Source of the DNA: Golubevia sp. BC0850
Taxonomy: Eukaryota > Basidiomycota > Exobasidiomycetes > Golubeviales > Golubeviaceae
Direction: 5' to 3'
Assembly (NCBI GenBank): GCA_012976225.1
Contig: JAAVVG010000003.1
Coordinates: 62,001 to 126,000, forward strand
DNA: 64,000 nt
Shown: positions 26,447-38,199 of the stretch, piece after piece
Numbering within the stretch: position 1 is the first letter of the stretch
Layout: each line of letters opens with the position of its first letter
The notes under the pieces: model-generated
Seen by the model: the letters and a program-made list of their open reading frames with translations, nothing else
What the model was told of the DNA's origin: nothing
Databases searched by the model: none
Program-made: the position numbers and the translations under genes

Positions 26447-26967
26447 GATTGGAGGAGCTGCGTTGGGGGTGGAATGAAAGAGGACGGAAGAACGGGAAGG
26501 GAAGGGAAGAAGAAAGGACAGGGGCAGCCAAAACAATGTTCGAACATGCCTTTGATAGATGGCTTGTACGGTCCTTTCCTTCAATAGAAGACAATTAGTG
26601 AGAGGATTGAGGGGGAAGTTTGTAGGGGTTTCCACCATCACTTTGAAGTTTGAACCAACGACTCGACCTTCTTTGACCCATTCATGTTCTTTGACCTTTT
26701 CGAACTTGCCTACAAAAATTTCGGGAGTAGCTTTTTCTTTGAGGCAGAGGCCCGAGATCGATCGTTAGAGGTTTGTTCTTGACGAGAGGTCTTTCACTCG
26801 CGCCTGCTTCTATCCTTCTCTGCCCATCCTGTATATTCTTCTCTCAAAATCAAATTCGAACCGCTCTCCCCTCATCCTGTTTTCTGCAACTGCCAGCGGA
26901 GGGTGTCGAAGCTCATCAAAAAAAGTCCCCATCTTCTTCTTCCCCCCACTGTCTCACAACACGCAAG
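26447..26967. promoter_or_regulatory. Shared P450 / glycosyltransferase promoter region
   Basis: This 521-bp stretch lies between two divergent start codons, so both promoters must be here, which would favour joint regulation. I see no obvious TATA box. CT-rich sequence precedes the glycosyltransferase ATG. Confidence 0.55.
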
Positions 26968-28952
26968 ATGAAAGTCCTCTTCGTTTCGAATCCAGCTCAT
27001 GGTCAGTTCAATCCTCTAGAGAGTATCGCTCACGAACTTCTAATCCGCGGTCACTCAGTTCATATCTGCTCAGCAGAGAGGTTAAAATCCAGAATAGAAC
27101 GTCTGGGCAAAACCACAAACGCTTCCGATCGTCTCTTCTTCCATCCTATGAAAGATGGTTTGGCTGTTGAAGACCTCACTCCTTGGGCTCACAGTCATCC
27201 AAAGGAGTTCCATTCTAGAGCAAGACACGTGCCTGGTGATCTGGCCAGCTACGTGAATCTGGTCTGCTCAATCACGTCTCCGGGAGACGACGAGTACAGA
27301 GATTGTGTCTTCAAAGTAAGAGATGTGGTGAAGGAAGTAAAAGCAGACATGGTGGTAGTTGATAATTTCAGGTGAGTCGGAAAGCAGTGAGATGAGAGGC
27401 TGAGTGAGACTTCTGATCATGCCTTTTCTTCTCTCTCGCAGTCCCTTTGCTTTTGATGGAGTTCGACTAAGCGGCGTCAAATTGTGAGTCTATTGACGAG
27501 GAGAATGCAATGTTGAGTGGTTCTTCTCGACGAAAGTCTTGAGAAACTCAGCATTCCTTTCTCCAATCTTTGCCTCGGAATCACAGCATCGCTACCTCTC
27601 CAGGTGCAGCATGTGCTGTCGCAAAAGACCCGTCGCCTTTCAAATATCCAGTCCCGTTGTCAGGTGCATCTGGTGCTCCGAGTTCACGTTCTGGACTGAG
27701 TATGCTTTGGAGAAACTTCAGCTTCATAGTTTGGTTCGTCTGGTGGTGCTCTCGTCATCCCTTTCCTAAAGCTAGAAGAACTTTCAGGAAAGAAATTCTC
27801 GGATTAGAACCTGTCGATCTCATCGCAGAGTGAGTTGAAGTGGAAGTACGAGAGGTGCAGGCTGTCCCTCGAAACTTCTTCTGACTCGAGTCTTCGTTTG
27901 TTTCGTCTCTCCGACAGCTCTTTCATGACTCCGGTCCCAGGAATGCTCTCTCAAATGGTGGCTGCTCTTTCTTTTAATGTTGCTGGTCTAGATCTTTACT
28001 CGCCAGAGTGCTTCAATGAGAAAGTATTTTTCGTCGGCCCATGCTATCCCCCTGTCTCTTCTTCGATTCCGGTCTCAAACGAGAGGGACGAGATAAAAGA
28101 ATGGCTAGATGAGGCTCAGGCGGGAGGAGAAGAAGTTGTATATGTCAACTTTGGCTCTATCTTCTATGTGAGCAAGATTGGTAGGACGATTTCGAATGAT
28201 GAGATGGAAGTTTTGGGACTAACCTTGCCTCTTCCTTCTTCCAGTACACCGCTGAAGAGTATGATGCACTCATCGAAGCTTTGACCGCTGTTCACTCCAT
28301 TCGACCTCTCTTCAGAGCCCTCATCAAAGTTCCAAAACTCTCCAACGAGGTTCAGCCGATCTCTCCAGCCTCTGAGCTACCCCCTTACATTCGTCGAGAA
28401 ACTTGGATTCCGTCGATCACGGCAGTGCTCGAACATCCTTCAATTAAAGTTGCAATTCACCATGGGGGAGGGAACTCTTTCAACGAAGCTGTTTCTTATG
28501 GACATCCTCAACTTATCATCAGCCAATGTTCGTTTCTAGGGAAGGGGAAGGGATGAGTTCTTTTCGTCCTTCTCCCTTCTCGTCCTCTAATTACCTCCGT
28601 TCCCACCTTTTCTTTTTCTTACACTCCTTTCTTTTCTCTTTCTTCTCTTTCTTCTCTTTCTTCCTATTCAGGGGGAGAGTGTCATGACAATGCTTCTTAC
28701 GCCCTCTGTAAGGAAATTGGATTGACCTGCAAGAGCGCTCCGAAGTTGGTTACGGAAGAAATCGTAGAGGCTCTGGAAACTCTTTTGAGGGACCATCAAA
28801 AGTTCAAGGCGAACTGTCAGAGGTGGAAAATTCGGTGCGATCAAGCTGGAGGGAGTCGAATTGGCGCTGACGTTATTCTTCATTACGGGTCTCAGAAAGT
28901 AGAAAGTGATCCCAAGTCGATTGTGTCAGATGTTCTGAAGCTCAACGAATGA
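26968..28952 (+). CDS. UDP-glycosyltransferase (GT1 family)
   Basis: Six exons (26968-27371, 27442-27483, 27587-27829, 27918-28167, 28245-28527, 28672-28952) join in frame to 500 residues. The N-terminus MKVLFVSNPAHGQFNPL is the acceptor-domain start of GT-B enzymes, with His likely the catalytic base. The nucleotide-sugar region reads VYVNFGS, then WIPSITAVLEHPSIKVAIHH, GGGNSFNEA and QWGECHDNA, equivalent to the PSPG/UGT signature. An intron splits the signature at 28528 and has a GTTCGT donor. The family moves a sugar from UDP-sugar to a lipophilic hydroxyl. Next to a P450 and an acyltransferase, a hydroxylated lipid acceptor is a reasonable inference. Homologues act on sterols, hydroxy fatty acids and polyketides. 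Confidence 0.93.
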
Positions 28953-29234
28953 GCGCATGAGCAGTGGATACCCTGTTTTTTCTTGTGTTCTCTTACATTA
29001 TCTATCGTAGTCATAATTCATACTGGGCATCCTCAGAAGTCTCCAAGTCCGGGTGAAGCCTTTTGAGAGCATGTTATGTAGAAGTTCATCCAGTTTCCAA
29101 AGGGACAAAAATAGCTCCAGATCGAGCCTATTCCAGCGAGATAGGATACTCCTCTCAAATTTCTATTGATCGCCCCTGATCTCAATTGAGGGAAGCGTCG
29201 AAGATTCTCCCTGCGTTGCCAGCGAACAGTATCT

Positions 29235-29242
29235 TATAAAAG
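29235..29242 (+). promoter_or_regulatory. TATA box of the acyltransferase gene
   Basis: TATAAAAG lies 85 bp before the ATG at 29320, a usual spacing for a short fungal leader, and suggests an inducible promoter. The rest of 28953-29319 shows nothing else distinct. Confidence 0.6.
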
Positions 29243-29319
29243 AGAGGCCCTCTTTGTTGACTTGTCGCTGATTCCCTCCATCTCTCTTCCATCTCAAGTT
29301 CTTCAAGAGCCTACAAAGA

Positions 29320-31364
29320 ATGTCTCAAGATGCCGCCTCCCACGATGTCTACCGCTGGAAACCTTTAGCTGGAAAGCCTGATGCCTGGGCTAGGGCTTGT
29401 TACGGATCGGAGCTTTTCTACTCTCGCTTCTCTCAGGTTTCAGAATCGTGAGTCCCTTTACTTCCTTGGTTTTTTGTCTGGAGAGGTTGGCTTGATTGTC
29501 AAACTGAACGAGGGCAAGAGAAGATCTCTCGAGCTGACTTTCGCCACACTCTCTTTCTCTCTCTCTCCAACTCTCTCGCACTTCTTTCTTCCAAAGTGCT
29601 GGAGACGTAGTTGTTGGAAACGTGACCTCTTCATCAGCTCCCAACTTTGCTGGACCTACTCTTAAGGGGAGGCTCTACGATGCCTGGATCGCTACTCGTT
29701 TCGAACTTCCACTAATCGCTGGCAGAATTGAATACGGGATCCTTCCAGATCACCCCTCTCATCTCGGTACCTTCGTTTACGATGTCGCCGGGAGCGAAGA
29801 AGAGCTTCAGGCTTGGGCTAAGAGATCTCTTTTCATTTATGAGCTTGAAGATCCCTCAGCTTTTCAAGAGACAATCGAACATCGTCGTGTGGAACTGACT
29901 GCAAAAGCTTGTCCGGAGTCTCATCCAACAACTATGCATGTGGTACTCTCTATGAAGCCTGACTCCGAGGGGAAATAGTGAGTAGTCAGCGTTTTCAAAA
30001 GCGCTTCAACCTCTCTTCCAATTTTCGTTTTCGACTGACAGTTCGATGGCCTTTCTTCTCTTGATCTAGCCATCATGGTTTCTTCATCAACTCTGCTCAT
30101 CACATGGCAGACGCTTCTGCCTGCATGACTCTTGGGAAGCTCTACATGAGCAACTTGGGAAAACCTACTCTTCCAGAACGTAAATGGGGACAAGAGACTG
30201 CCAACCTCCCTCCAACGTCGAGCGATTGCATGAAGATGGAGCATCCCCTCGATGACCAATCTATCGCTTTGGCTTGTCTAAACCCGATCTTCAAAGGTCA
30301 CAAGAGTCTCGCTCTCAAGCCTCAAAAAGACTCAATCACTGGGCCAACAGGCGCCACAGGTAGAACTCTCAATATTCTTTCCAAGGAGTTGAGTGTCGCT
30401 GTCTACAAAAGTCTCAAGAGTCAAGGCAAGACGGGTGAGTTTAGCGCAAGCTGGAATGCTCTGCTAGAGCCTCAAAATCTCTCTGACTCGTCCTTCCTTT
30501 TTTCAGTCTCTCATGGAGTCGACTGTGCTAGACAGGTCGCTTGTTGGTCGCTTGGTACAGCCGCAGCTAGGAAGGAGGGGAAGGAATTGGAAGAAGGGTA
30601 CATTGTAAGTTTCGAAATGCTTTTGAATCGGCTTCGTTCTTCGCTGGATATCACTTTTTACTCAAATCGATCTTTGCTTTTCTTGCCTTGCCGTTAGACG
30701 AACTTGCTACTTCCAATTGACTGTACTCGTCACTTTGAAGGAGAATGGAAAGGAAAACCTTACTTCTGCTCTGGAACTGCTGCCTTCACAACTGAAGTCT
30801 CTTTGGAAGGTTTGTCTTCAATCGAGGATCCATTAAGCTTCGAAGGTCAGATGAAGGCTTTCAACATCCTGCTCCCTCTCATCACTGAACAATGGAAAGG
30901 AGTTGATCCAAAGGCTTCAATCAAGGGAATCGAAGCTATCATTTCTATGATCGGAGCAGATAAGCCGGAGTAAGTGGGCGAGGCTTCTCGAGTTGCTGAG
31001 TCCCTGAAAGAAAGCTGACGGCTCCATTCTCAATCTTCTTTGACTTGATAGCATCTCCCACCTCAAGCCTTCCGGAAACACAGACGCTTTTACCTCTCTT
31101 GGAATCCTCGAAAGACTTCTACCTCGCTACTTCGATTCTAAAGGAGATGTCACGACAGAGGAATCAGAAGCGACTCTCCAAGTCGTGGATTGGTTTGCTG
31201 CACCAAGAATGACTTCATCTCAAGTCTGTCTTCACACTTACTCGTGGTACGATCGCATTCATCTCCTCAGCACCTATACCAGTAACTACGAAAAGTCCTT
31301 TGTCGATGAATACTTGGGTCTGATCGAGAAGATCTTGACGGAGGTGGGCAAACCTTTCATGTAG
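29320..31364 (+). CDS. HxxxD acyltransferase (BAHD / condensation-like fold)
   Basis: Six exons (29320-29447, 29597-29977, 30070-30434, 30507-30604, 30698-30969, 31052-31364) join in frame to 518 residues. The catalytic HxxxD motif is in SAHHMADASA (around residue 180). The C-terminal SWYDRIHLLSTYTSNYEKSF followed by a helix fits the closing segment of the chloramphenicol-acetyltransferase-like superfamily. Members move acyl groups from acyl-CoA to hydroxyls or amines. Fungal relatives decorate toxins and glycolipids. It follows the glycosyltransferase on the same strand by 367 bp, so acylation of the glycosylated product is an attractive idea. I cannot tell the acyl donor or acceptor. Confidence 0.87.
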
Positions 31365-31658
31365 AAGAGACCTAGTCTCTCGCCAGACCTTATGAGATGA
31401 AGAGACCTTTCTAGATGATTCTGTACGTTATTTCAATTAATGAGATGAGCTAATGGGATGAACCGAATTGATAATCGGACTGAAGTGAAGTCAATTGAAC
31501 TAACGCTGGATCCCGTTCTCACAACGACTTCCAAGACTCGACAAGATCTCATTGCTAAGTTAAGGAGATGCGGCTTGCAAGAGAAGAAAAATTCGACAGA
31601 AAAAGAAAATACATGGCTTCTGAAAATTCAAATGAAAAGGCGGCTCGATGAGATGAGA

Positions 31659-34600
31659 CTAGAGACCAATCCAAGAGGATCTACCCCCTGGATTCATCAA
31701 GCCCGTCATACCTGTCTTGATTCTAACGATAGGGGCGTTTTGAGGAGTTTGGATTGAAAGATGAGACTGCTGCTGTTGTTGATGCTGTCTTTTAGCTTGT
31801 GATTGCGCTTGAAGAACGTGAGCTGGAATAGGAGGAGGTCCCATCGGGTTGGCACTGTTGCTGCCAGGAGCAGGAGCATCCCAGAGAGGAGTGGTAGGCA
31901 TCCTTGGAGTTCCGAGAGCATTCTGGAAAGCAGAAGTATCTGTGACATTCGATGAGTGTCCTCCAAGGATACTCGAAGCCGTGGCAGAAGAGTCGGAGGA
32001 ACTGGAGCTGGGAGGATGACCTGAAGCCCCAGCTGACGAGGAGGGAGAGACCCTTCCACTTGCAGATCCTGAGAGCGGAGAAGGCAGCGGAAGGAAAACT
32101 TCTGCGTTCCATTCATACCAAACTCGTCGAGAGGCAGTGAGTCTCCACATGTGGACGTCTAGCTCTGAATTCGGAGGTAGATAGAGCGGTTCCTGTGGAA
32201 AGAGAAGGAGAAGATAACTCATTAGGAGAGTAATTGGATCCTAATGGTCGACTTCCTGATACTCACTCGGAATGGAAAGTAGATAGGGAACCAACTCAAC
32301 ATGTCTGGGCTTCCTCTCTGAGGATCAGGATGAATACTCATGTTCACGTCTCCATAAAGATGAGCTTCGAAGTATCCAGCCAAACCATGACAAACTCCAG
32401 CATGCGGAATGTTGAAGGTGTGAGTTGACGTTCGTACGTTGTGAGCATTCGTCAAAGGCAGACCAGAAGTATCTTTCGACCAGGTCCCCATCAGCTTCTT
32501 GCTGTGTTCGAACGTCCATCCTTCTTGAATCTTCTCCCAACCTCCTCGACCTCCATCTCCAGCTAAAAGCTTGACAGCTTTGAAGAGCACCACGTAAGGA
32601 GTTTCAGCAGCTTTTTGAACAGCGTTTGGTTGAGCGGCGGTAGCAGGTGAAGCAGAAGAGGAGAGAAGGTCGGCGTAGAGCTTCGGCGAGGAAATTGGAG
32701 TGAGGTACGTTGTATACGACGAAGGAATCGAGAATCCAGTAGCTGTTAATAGTGTCAAAGCAGAGTTCGAGAAAGGTGAGCAATTCTCTCAGAAGAAATG
32801 AAGTAATAACAGTCGACTTCTCCTTCTTCCATCCAAGCTCTCGGCCACTTTGTTACTCACATTTGGCAAACCTCATTCCTCCATCCAAGCATTCCGGACT
32901 CAGCTCGTTATCTCCAAAGGACCCAAGTAGCTCAGAAACGACGATGTCTGCTTTATCTTTCTCATCTCTCGGAGGCTCGAAAGTTCTCATATCACCGAAT
33001 TTGATTTCCACTCTACTTTCACCCCACTCATTCAACCTCTTCTCCTGAAGAATGATTAGAGCTCCTGGATTCTTCTCCAAAGCGACTACTCGAATCGCTC
33101 TCCTCGCTCTTTCAGCGGCTTGAAGACATCTAGTGACCAGAGGACCTCTTCCAGCTCCACAAACCCAGATCTTGGCGGGAGCAGCTGTAGCTGGTCGATC
33201 CTTCAAAGCTAGATAGACAGCTTCCTCGTAGAGAGAGTACTTGACCGGATCTCTCTCGAAGGTATCATAAGTTCCACCTTCCAGATTGTCCATCAGCGGC
33301 TGCAGTGGAGCTTGAAGCCAATCCGAATAACCTCTAGCGAAGACTTCCACAGGCTTCTCCGGAGGAGCAGTCCTTTCAAGATGCCTTACGTACTGAAGAT
33401 AAGCTGAAGGTCCACCCCTAGTATGAGTCGGAGGAGGATGATTGACGTTGAAGAGAGTGAGATTTGGTCTCCGTGTTAAGAGAGCTCGAAGTAGACTTTG
33501 AGCAGCTTTTGAAAGCACCGGATAGCCTTTTGCATTCGAAAGGAAGGATCCTGAAGAGATCCAGATGGAAGAGACTGGCTCTGAAGACCACCGAGAGAGA
33601 GAGTTGGGACCTGGGAGCGGGAATGTGAGATCTAGAACTAGCGAGAGCCTCGGAGTGTAAGAGCAGACGTTTCGAATAGTGTCCCAAGTTTCCCAAGCCC
33701 AGTCGTCTTCCGATCGCAGATTAGCAGCTGCTGTCATGGCAGAGGTCGTAGATCCAGAGGAAGAGGCTCGTAAAAGAGCTTCTCCCAATCCATGAGGAGA
33801 GGAGACTGGCATTCGAACAGAGACCTGAAAGAAAGGGAGAAGAAGCTTCAGCATTATTTCAGGAGTGCAACATCTGATCTATTGAAGGATTTGCTTACAT
33901 TCATCCATGTCCCAGCAGTCGGCGAGCTTCCCTCTCCTCCAGCTCGAATCAAAGCGCTGACAGCTCTCGCGTAATCAGCCAAGAAGGGCCGCCTCTCAGG
34001 ATCAGAGGAGGGAGCTGGAAGTATCACATGCTGAATCCCCAGGTATGCAGCGTAAGCCACTTCTTGATTGAGAGCCTGAAGAACGAGAAAAAATCGAGAT
34101 CGTGGAAGTTAGATCTTGAAAGGAAGAGGGTTGAAAAGATGGAAATTCAAGCTCACCAATTCAGAGTCAAGCCTGATTCCCTCGTCCAGTGAGTCAAGTT
34201 CCAGCCAAGGCGAAACGATAGCTGTCAGTGAACTAGTCTCCTCTGTGGGTAAAGGAAACAGAGGAAGAGAGGTGGATCGAGGAATCAGCTCAGGAATCCA
34301 TGCTGCTTCAAAATCCTCAGTTTGTCATAATGGACATAACATTGTCTAAAGGCCCTTGCTCCTGCCAGGAAGGAAGGATAGGTGGGAGGTTTGCTCTCGG
34401 CTAAGATGTTCCTCATGCCTCTGCCCATCTCGATTTTACCTCTTCCTTCACGCCCTCCTTCGCGATTCCCTCCTAACAGCTACTCCTTGACTTGGCTTCT
34501 TTTGAGATCTTTCCTTCCAGACGCGTCCTTCGACCTGTCACTCACCCAATTTCGTGATATTCAACTCTCCTCTCCTAAAAGAAGGAGCAGCTCTCCATTC

Positions 34601-35470
34601 ATCGCCCTCTCTCTGAAGAGTCGAACCTTTCTCTTCTGCCGAATTCGTCTGCTGAGGAGCAGTAGCCACAGGTTGAGGTGAAGGCACAGTGAAAAGAGGA
34701 GTTTCCTGAGAACCTTTATTCTTCCTACTAAAGATGCTACCAGATTTGACATTCCCACCAGCTGCTATCCCCTGCCTACTTGAACTCTTCTTCATTCCAC
34801 CGAAAGGAGAGGTAGCAGGATGAGAAGGAGTACCATTGATAACTTCCCAAGAGCCACCCATTAAACCTGGATCAGCTTTTGAACCCCATTCAGGGGGATT
34901 CAATCCTTGTTGAACTGACATGTGACCATTGGCTGGAGAAGGTCCTGAAGGTTGATTCTGTTGAGGATTAGAACTATTAGAAGTAGGTGGTGGAGTTAAA
35001 CATAACCTTTCCCAACGTTCTTTCCACCTTTCATTTGCCAATTCAACCAAGATTGAATCATAACCTTCGTTCCTCGCTAGATGTAGAGATCTCTGAACTG
35101 AAGTTAGATGAGACAGTTCTATCGGATTTGCAGCTTGAGAAGGAAAAGAAGAAGGAGAAGGACCTCTTGCATTGTTCAAAGCGTTTGCATGAGATGCTTC
35201 TGGTAGAGTTTCCAATCCAGAGGGATTGGGTCTACGCGAATTGGATCCAGAGGAGGAAGTTGGAGGTGGTTGAGAATCTTTCGGTGTTGGTGTATTCTTT
35301 GGAGTTGGTTGATTTGAAGTTGAGATTGAAGGTGATTGATAAGAAAAAGTCAAATCGGAATTCGGAATGTGTAAAGAGACTGAAACTGGTGGTAAGGAAT
35401 TGGCTGCTAGAGTTGAAGAGGATGTATCGGCTGCCACTACTGATGCTGCTCCATTCGCAGAGCTTGACAT
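31659..35470 (-). CDS. PRMT5: Protein arginine methyltransferase PRMT5 (Skb1/Hsl7 type)
   Basis: Minus-strand multi-exon gene starting MSSSANGAAS at 35470. A disordered N-terminus leads into a TIM-barrel region (EGYDSILVELANERWKERW, IPELIPRSTSLPLFPLP, EVAYAAYLGIQHVILPAP). The catalytic core has FERDPVKYSLYEEAV, the SAM loop GAGRGPLV and the double-E loop ELLGSFGDNELSPECLDG. The beta-barrel follows, and the C-terminus NPGGRSSWIGL ends at 31659. A Phe in TFERD corresponds to the PRMT5-specific Phe linked to symmetric dimethylation. The enzyme methylates Sm proteins and histones, and links to cell-cycle control in yeasts. Clean boundaries include about 33834-32861 for the main core exon. A long Ser/Pro-rich insert near the C-terminus is unusual. 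Confidence 0.95.
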
Positions 35471-36256
35471 GTCAGAGATCTAGGTGCCTTTTGAGTTGAC
35501 TATCACGATTCTGCTGCTCTATTCTTTATCTGATGTGCGATTGAATGGGTGGGTGTTGGGGTGGGAGGTGGCCCTTTGTTACTAAGCGTCCCTTTGGGCA
35601 AAGGTGAACCCCTGCTTCAAGGCCCCTTTTTCATTTTATTCGAAGAGGAATGATCTCAGATTTTTGGTTTCAAATCTTAATGGCAGAATAGGTATGTCAA
35701 GAGGTAAAGAATCGCGCTTTAGAGCGTGAGATGGCAGTCAGAGGAGGGGGGGCCAGTGGCTGACTTGCTGGCTTGAAAGAGGAGTTTCTGCCCTCCAATA
35801 CTCCCACCAGTATGATCCATAGATGAACCATTATAACTTTAACCACTACTGAGGACATTTGAGAGAGCTGCCTGACCTGTTTCGACTGCCAAACTCCTAC
35901 GAAGTCACGATTCAGGGTTCATGCTGTTATCTTTCCTTTCTTCCAGATTGAGAGCCTCCTTTCCAAGCAAAACGTCGATTCTTTTGGGATCATATTGAAG
36001 ATTTATGTTTGTTTCTCCAAATCTTTGGCGTTAGAGAGGTTGAAGATCAGAAAGAGAGAAGAAGCGGGTATATCGGAAATATCATCGGTTTTTGCCTCAA
36101 GACTCAAAGCTTGACTCAATAGAGGATGGAGCTCCCCACACAATCAAACGAAGTCTCGAATTCCTCTGGGATTTCTGGGGTCGTCATCAAAACAGAAAGC
36201 GGCTTGGCTGGGGTCAAACTGATTGAGAAGGAGAAGGAAGAGATGGCTTTCGATCG
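35471..36256. promoter_or_regulatory. Divergent intergenic region, PRMT5 / acetate transporter
   Basis: About 790 bp of non-coding sequence, part of the 939-bp gap between the two start codons. Next to PRMT5 it is GT-rich. Toward the transporter it leads into the palindrome and TATA box annotated separately. No gene seen. Confidence 0.55.
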
Positions 36257-36270
36257 CGGACCGGGGTCCG
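36257..36270. promoter_or_regulatory. Perfect palindrome upstream of the TATA box (possible Zn2Cys6 site)
   Basis: CGGACCGGGGTCCG is an inverted CGG/CCG pair with an 8-bp gap, ending 9 bp before the TATA box of the acetate transporter. Inverted CGG triplets are the usual target of Zn2Cys6 regulators. FacB/Cat8-type factors control acetate genes in fungi. That such a factor binds here is inference. Confidence 0.45.
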
Positions 36271-36279
36271 TGCTGCTAG

Positions 36280-36287
36280 TATAAAAG
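36280..36287 (+). promoter_or_regulatory. TATA box of the acetate transporter gene
   Basis: TATAAAAG lies 130 bp before the ATG at 36410 and is followed by a CT/CA-rich leader, as in strongly induced fungal promoters. Confidence 0.6.
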
Positions 36288-36409
36288 CCATAGAAAGTAT
36301 TTGATTCATCTTTCCTTCTTCCCCACCAAACACCAACACACGTTCACCCCTCCTTTCTTCTTCAACACACCTTCAACCTCCTCAATCCGCGACACCCGAC
36401 TCACCAACA

Positions 36410-38016
36410 ATGTCTGACGCTGAAACCAAGCAAAACGGAGGATACTCCTCTGGATCTAACATCAACAGACAAGTCACTCGTGAGTACTCTCAAGCTGCAG
36501 TGCTGTTGATGGAATGGGTACATTCGAAGTAAAGTCATGGCATCATGGAGTGAATGCCTGTGGACGTGGCAGAGAAGAGAGAGAGGAGACCAGAGAGAGA
36601 GGAAAAGCTTAGGTGGTGGGGTGTTGGTCTCTTCCCCCAAGACCCCAACATTCCCCAACTGCCGCTGCTCCAACCGCTTTTCATTTAACCTCAATCCCCG
36701 CATTCCCCCCTTTGACTTACCAAATTTCTTACATTCCGATTCTCAGCTGGAGGACATCAAATCGACACTTCTCAACCTGCCGTAGGTATCTTGCGGAGAT
36801 TCACACCCCCACCTCAATCGCCGTTCCAATCTGACCTTCTGTCCCTTACCTCCATCCCTTACTTTATAGTTTCCCGTATACCATAGGTAAGTCAGGACTC
36901 TCAATCGTTCTTTAAAAGATCAGGAACCAGCAATGTACCAACTTCAATCTACTCCTCTTTCTCTTGCAACGCTACTCTTTTCCGCCTCGACTTTGAAGAA
37001 AGTTCGCAAATCCAGCCCCATTGGGACTACTTGCTTTCGCCAGGTTAGTCATCAAGCATCAAACCAAGTTCTTGGGTTCCAGACGCGTTAGTTTGCTGAC
37101 TCTATCCTCTTGTTCGTCTACAGTACCACCTATGTTCTATCTTTGATCAACGTCAGTGCTCGTGGAGTTACTTCAGATGCTCCTATCATTGGTCTAGCTA
37201 TCGCTTTCGGAGGAACTGCCCAATTCTTAGCTGGAATGTGGGAATTCGCTGCTGGTAACACTTTCGGAGCTACCGCTTTCTCCGGATATGGAGCCTTCTG
37301 GTGGTCTTTCGGTCTCACTGTCTTGATTCCTTCTGCTATTCCTGGAGCTGCTGTTGAGGAGGCTATGATGGAGAACTACTTAGGATTCTACCTTTCCGCT
37401 TGGTGTGAGTAACAAGATGAAGAGAGATTTGTTGAGCTTTGACTGACCTGACTCTCTTCTTTCTTTTCTGCAGTCATCTTCACTGTCATTATGTTGATTT
37501 CTTCGCTCAGATCCTCTGTCGCTCTTGGTAAGTGACCTCGCCGCAGGACCTCCTCAGTCCTCACACCTCGGAGAACTCTGCAGAGACTCATCTCTCCCCT
37601 CCTGATCTTTCTGACCCCTCCAAATTCGCGAAAAGCAGTTAGTTTGTTCTTCTTCCTCTCTTTGACTTTTTTGTTGCTATTCGTAGCCTTCTTTTCTGGA
37701 GTTGCTGCTGTCAAAACAGCAGGAGGAGGTGAGTTGGAGAAGAGGGAGTGTTGCTACTTCCTGACCCCCTCTCCCTCCTGGACTACCTTGAATCCACTTT
37801 CTAACTCTCTATTACTTCTTTCCTCTCCATTCTAGCCTTTGGATTGCTCACCGCTGCCATCGCCTTCTAGTGAGTGGTGCTGCAAGTTCCTCCACGAAGA
37901 ATCCCAGACACTGACCCCACCTTTCTCCACTTCACAGCACTGGTGCCGCTGGTCTCCTAACCCCAGACAGCTCTCCATTCACTCTTCCAGTCATCTCTCT
38001 CGCCAAGAGCGATTAA
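36410..38016 (+). CDS. Acetate/ammonium transporter of the GPR1/FUN34/YaaH (Ato) family
   Basis: Nine exons (36410-36479, 36747-36781, 36870-36886, 36999-37043, 37124-37404, 37474-37527, 37639-37728, 37836-37869, 37938-38016) join in frame to 234 residues. The family signature NPAPLG appears in FANPAPLGLLAFA. Six membrane segments follow, including the conserved FGGTAQFLAGMWEF and FSGYGAFWWSFG. It moves acetate and other monocarboxylates across the plasma membrane. The third exon is only 17 nt. Length is slightly below the usual 250-300 because the N-tail is short. A CGG palindrome and TATA box precede it. Part of it is copied at 39230-39470. Confidence 0.95.
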
Positions 38017-38199
38017 ATCTAGACCTGAAGATGCGTCTTGCTCGCCCAGCCCCTTTTCTCACGCAAAACGATCAGAAGTCGAAGCAAACGCACAGTCTGC
38101 CCACATTCTCTTTTCCCTTTCCCCCTTCTCATTGCCTCAAGTTACTTTTTTCTGGTCCTCCCCTTGCATTCTCTTTAATTCCCCTACCCTGTTTTTTAC

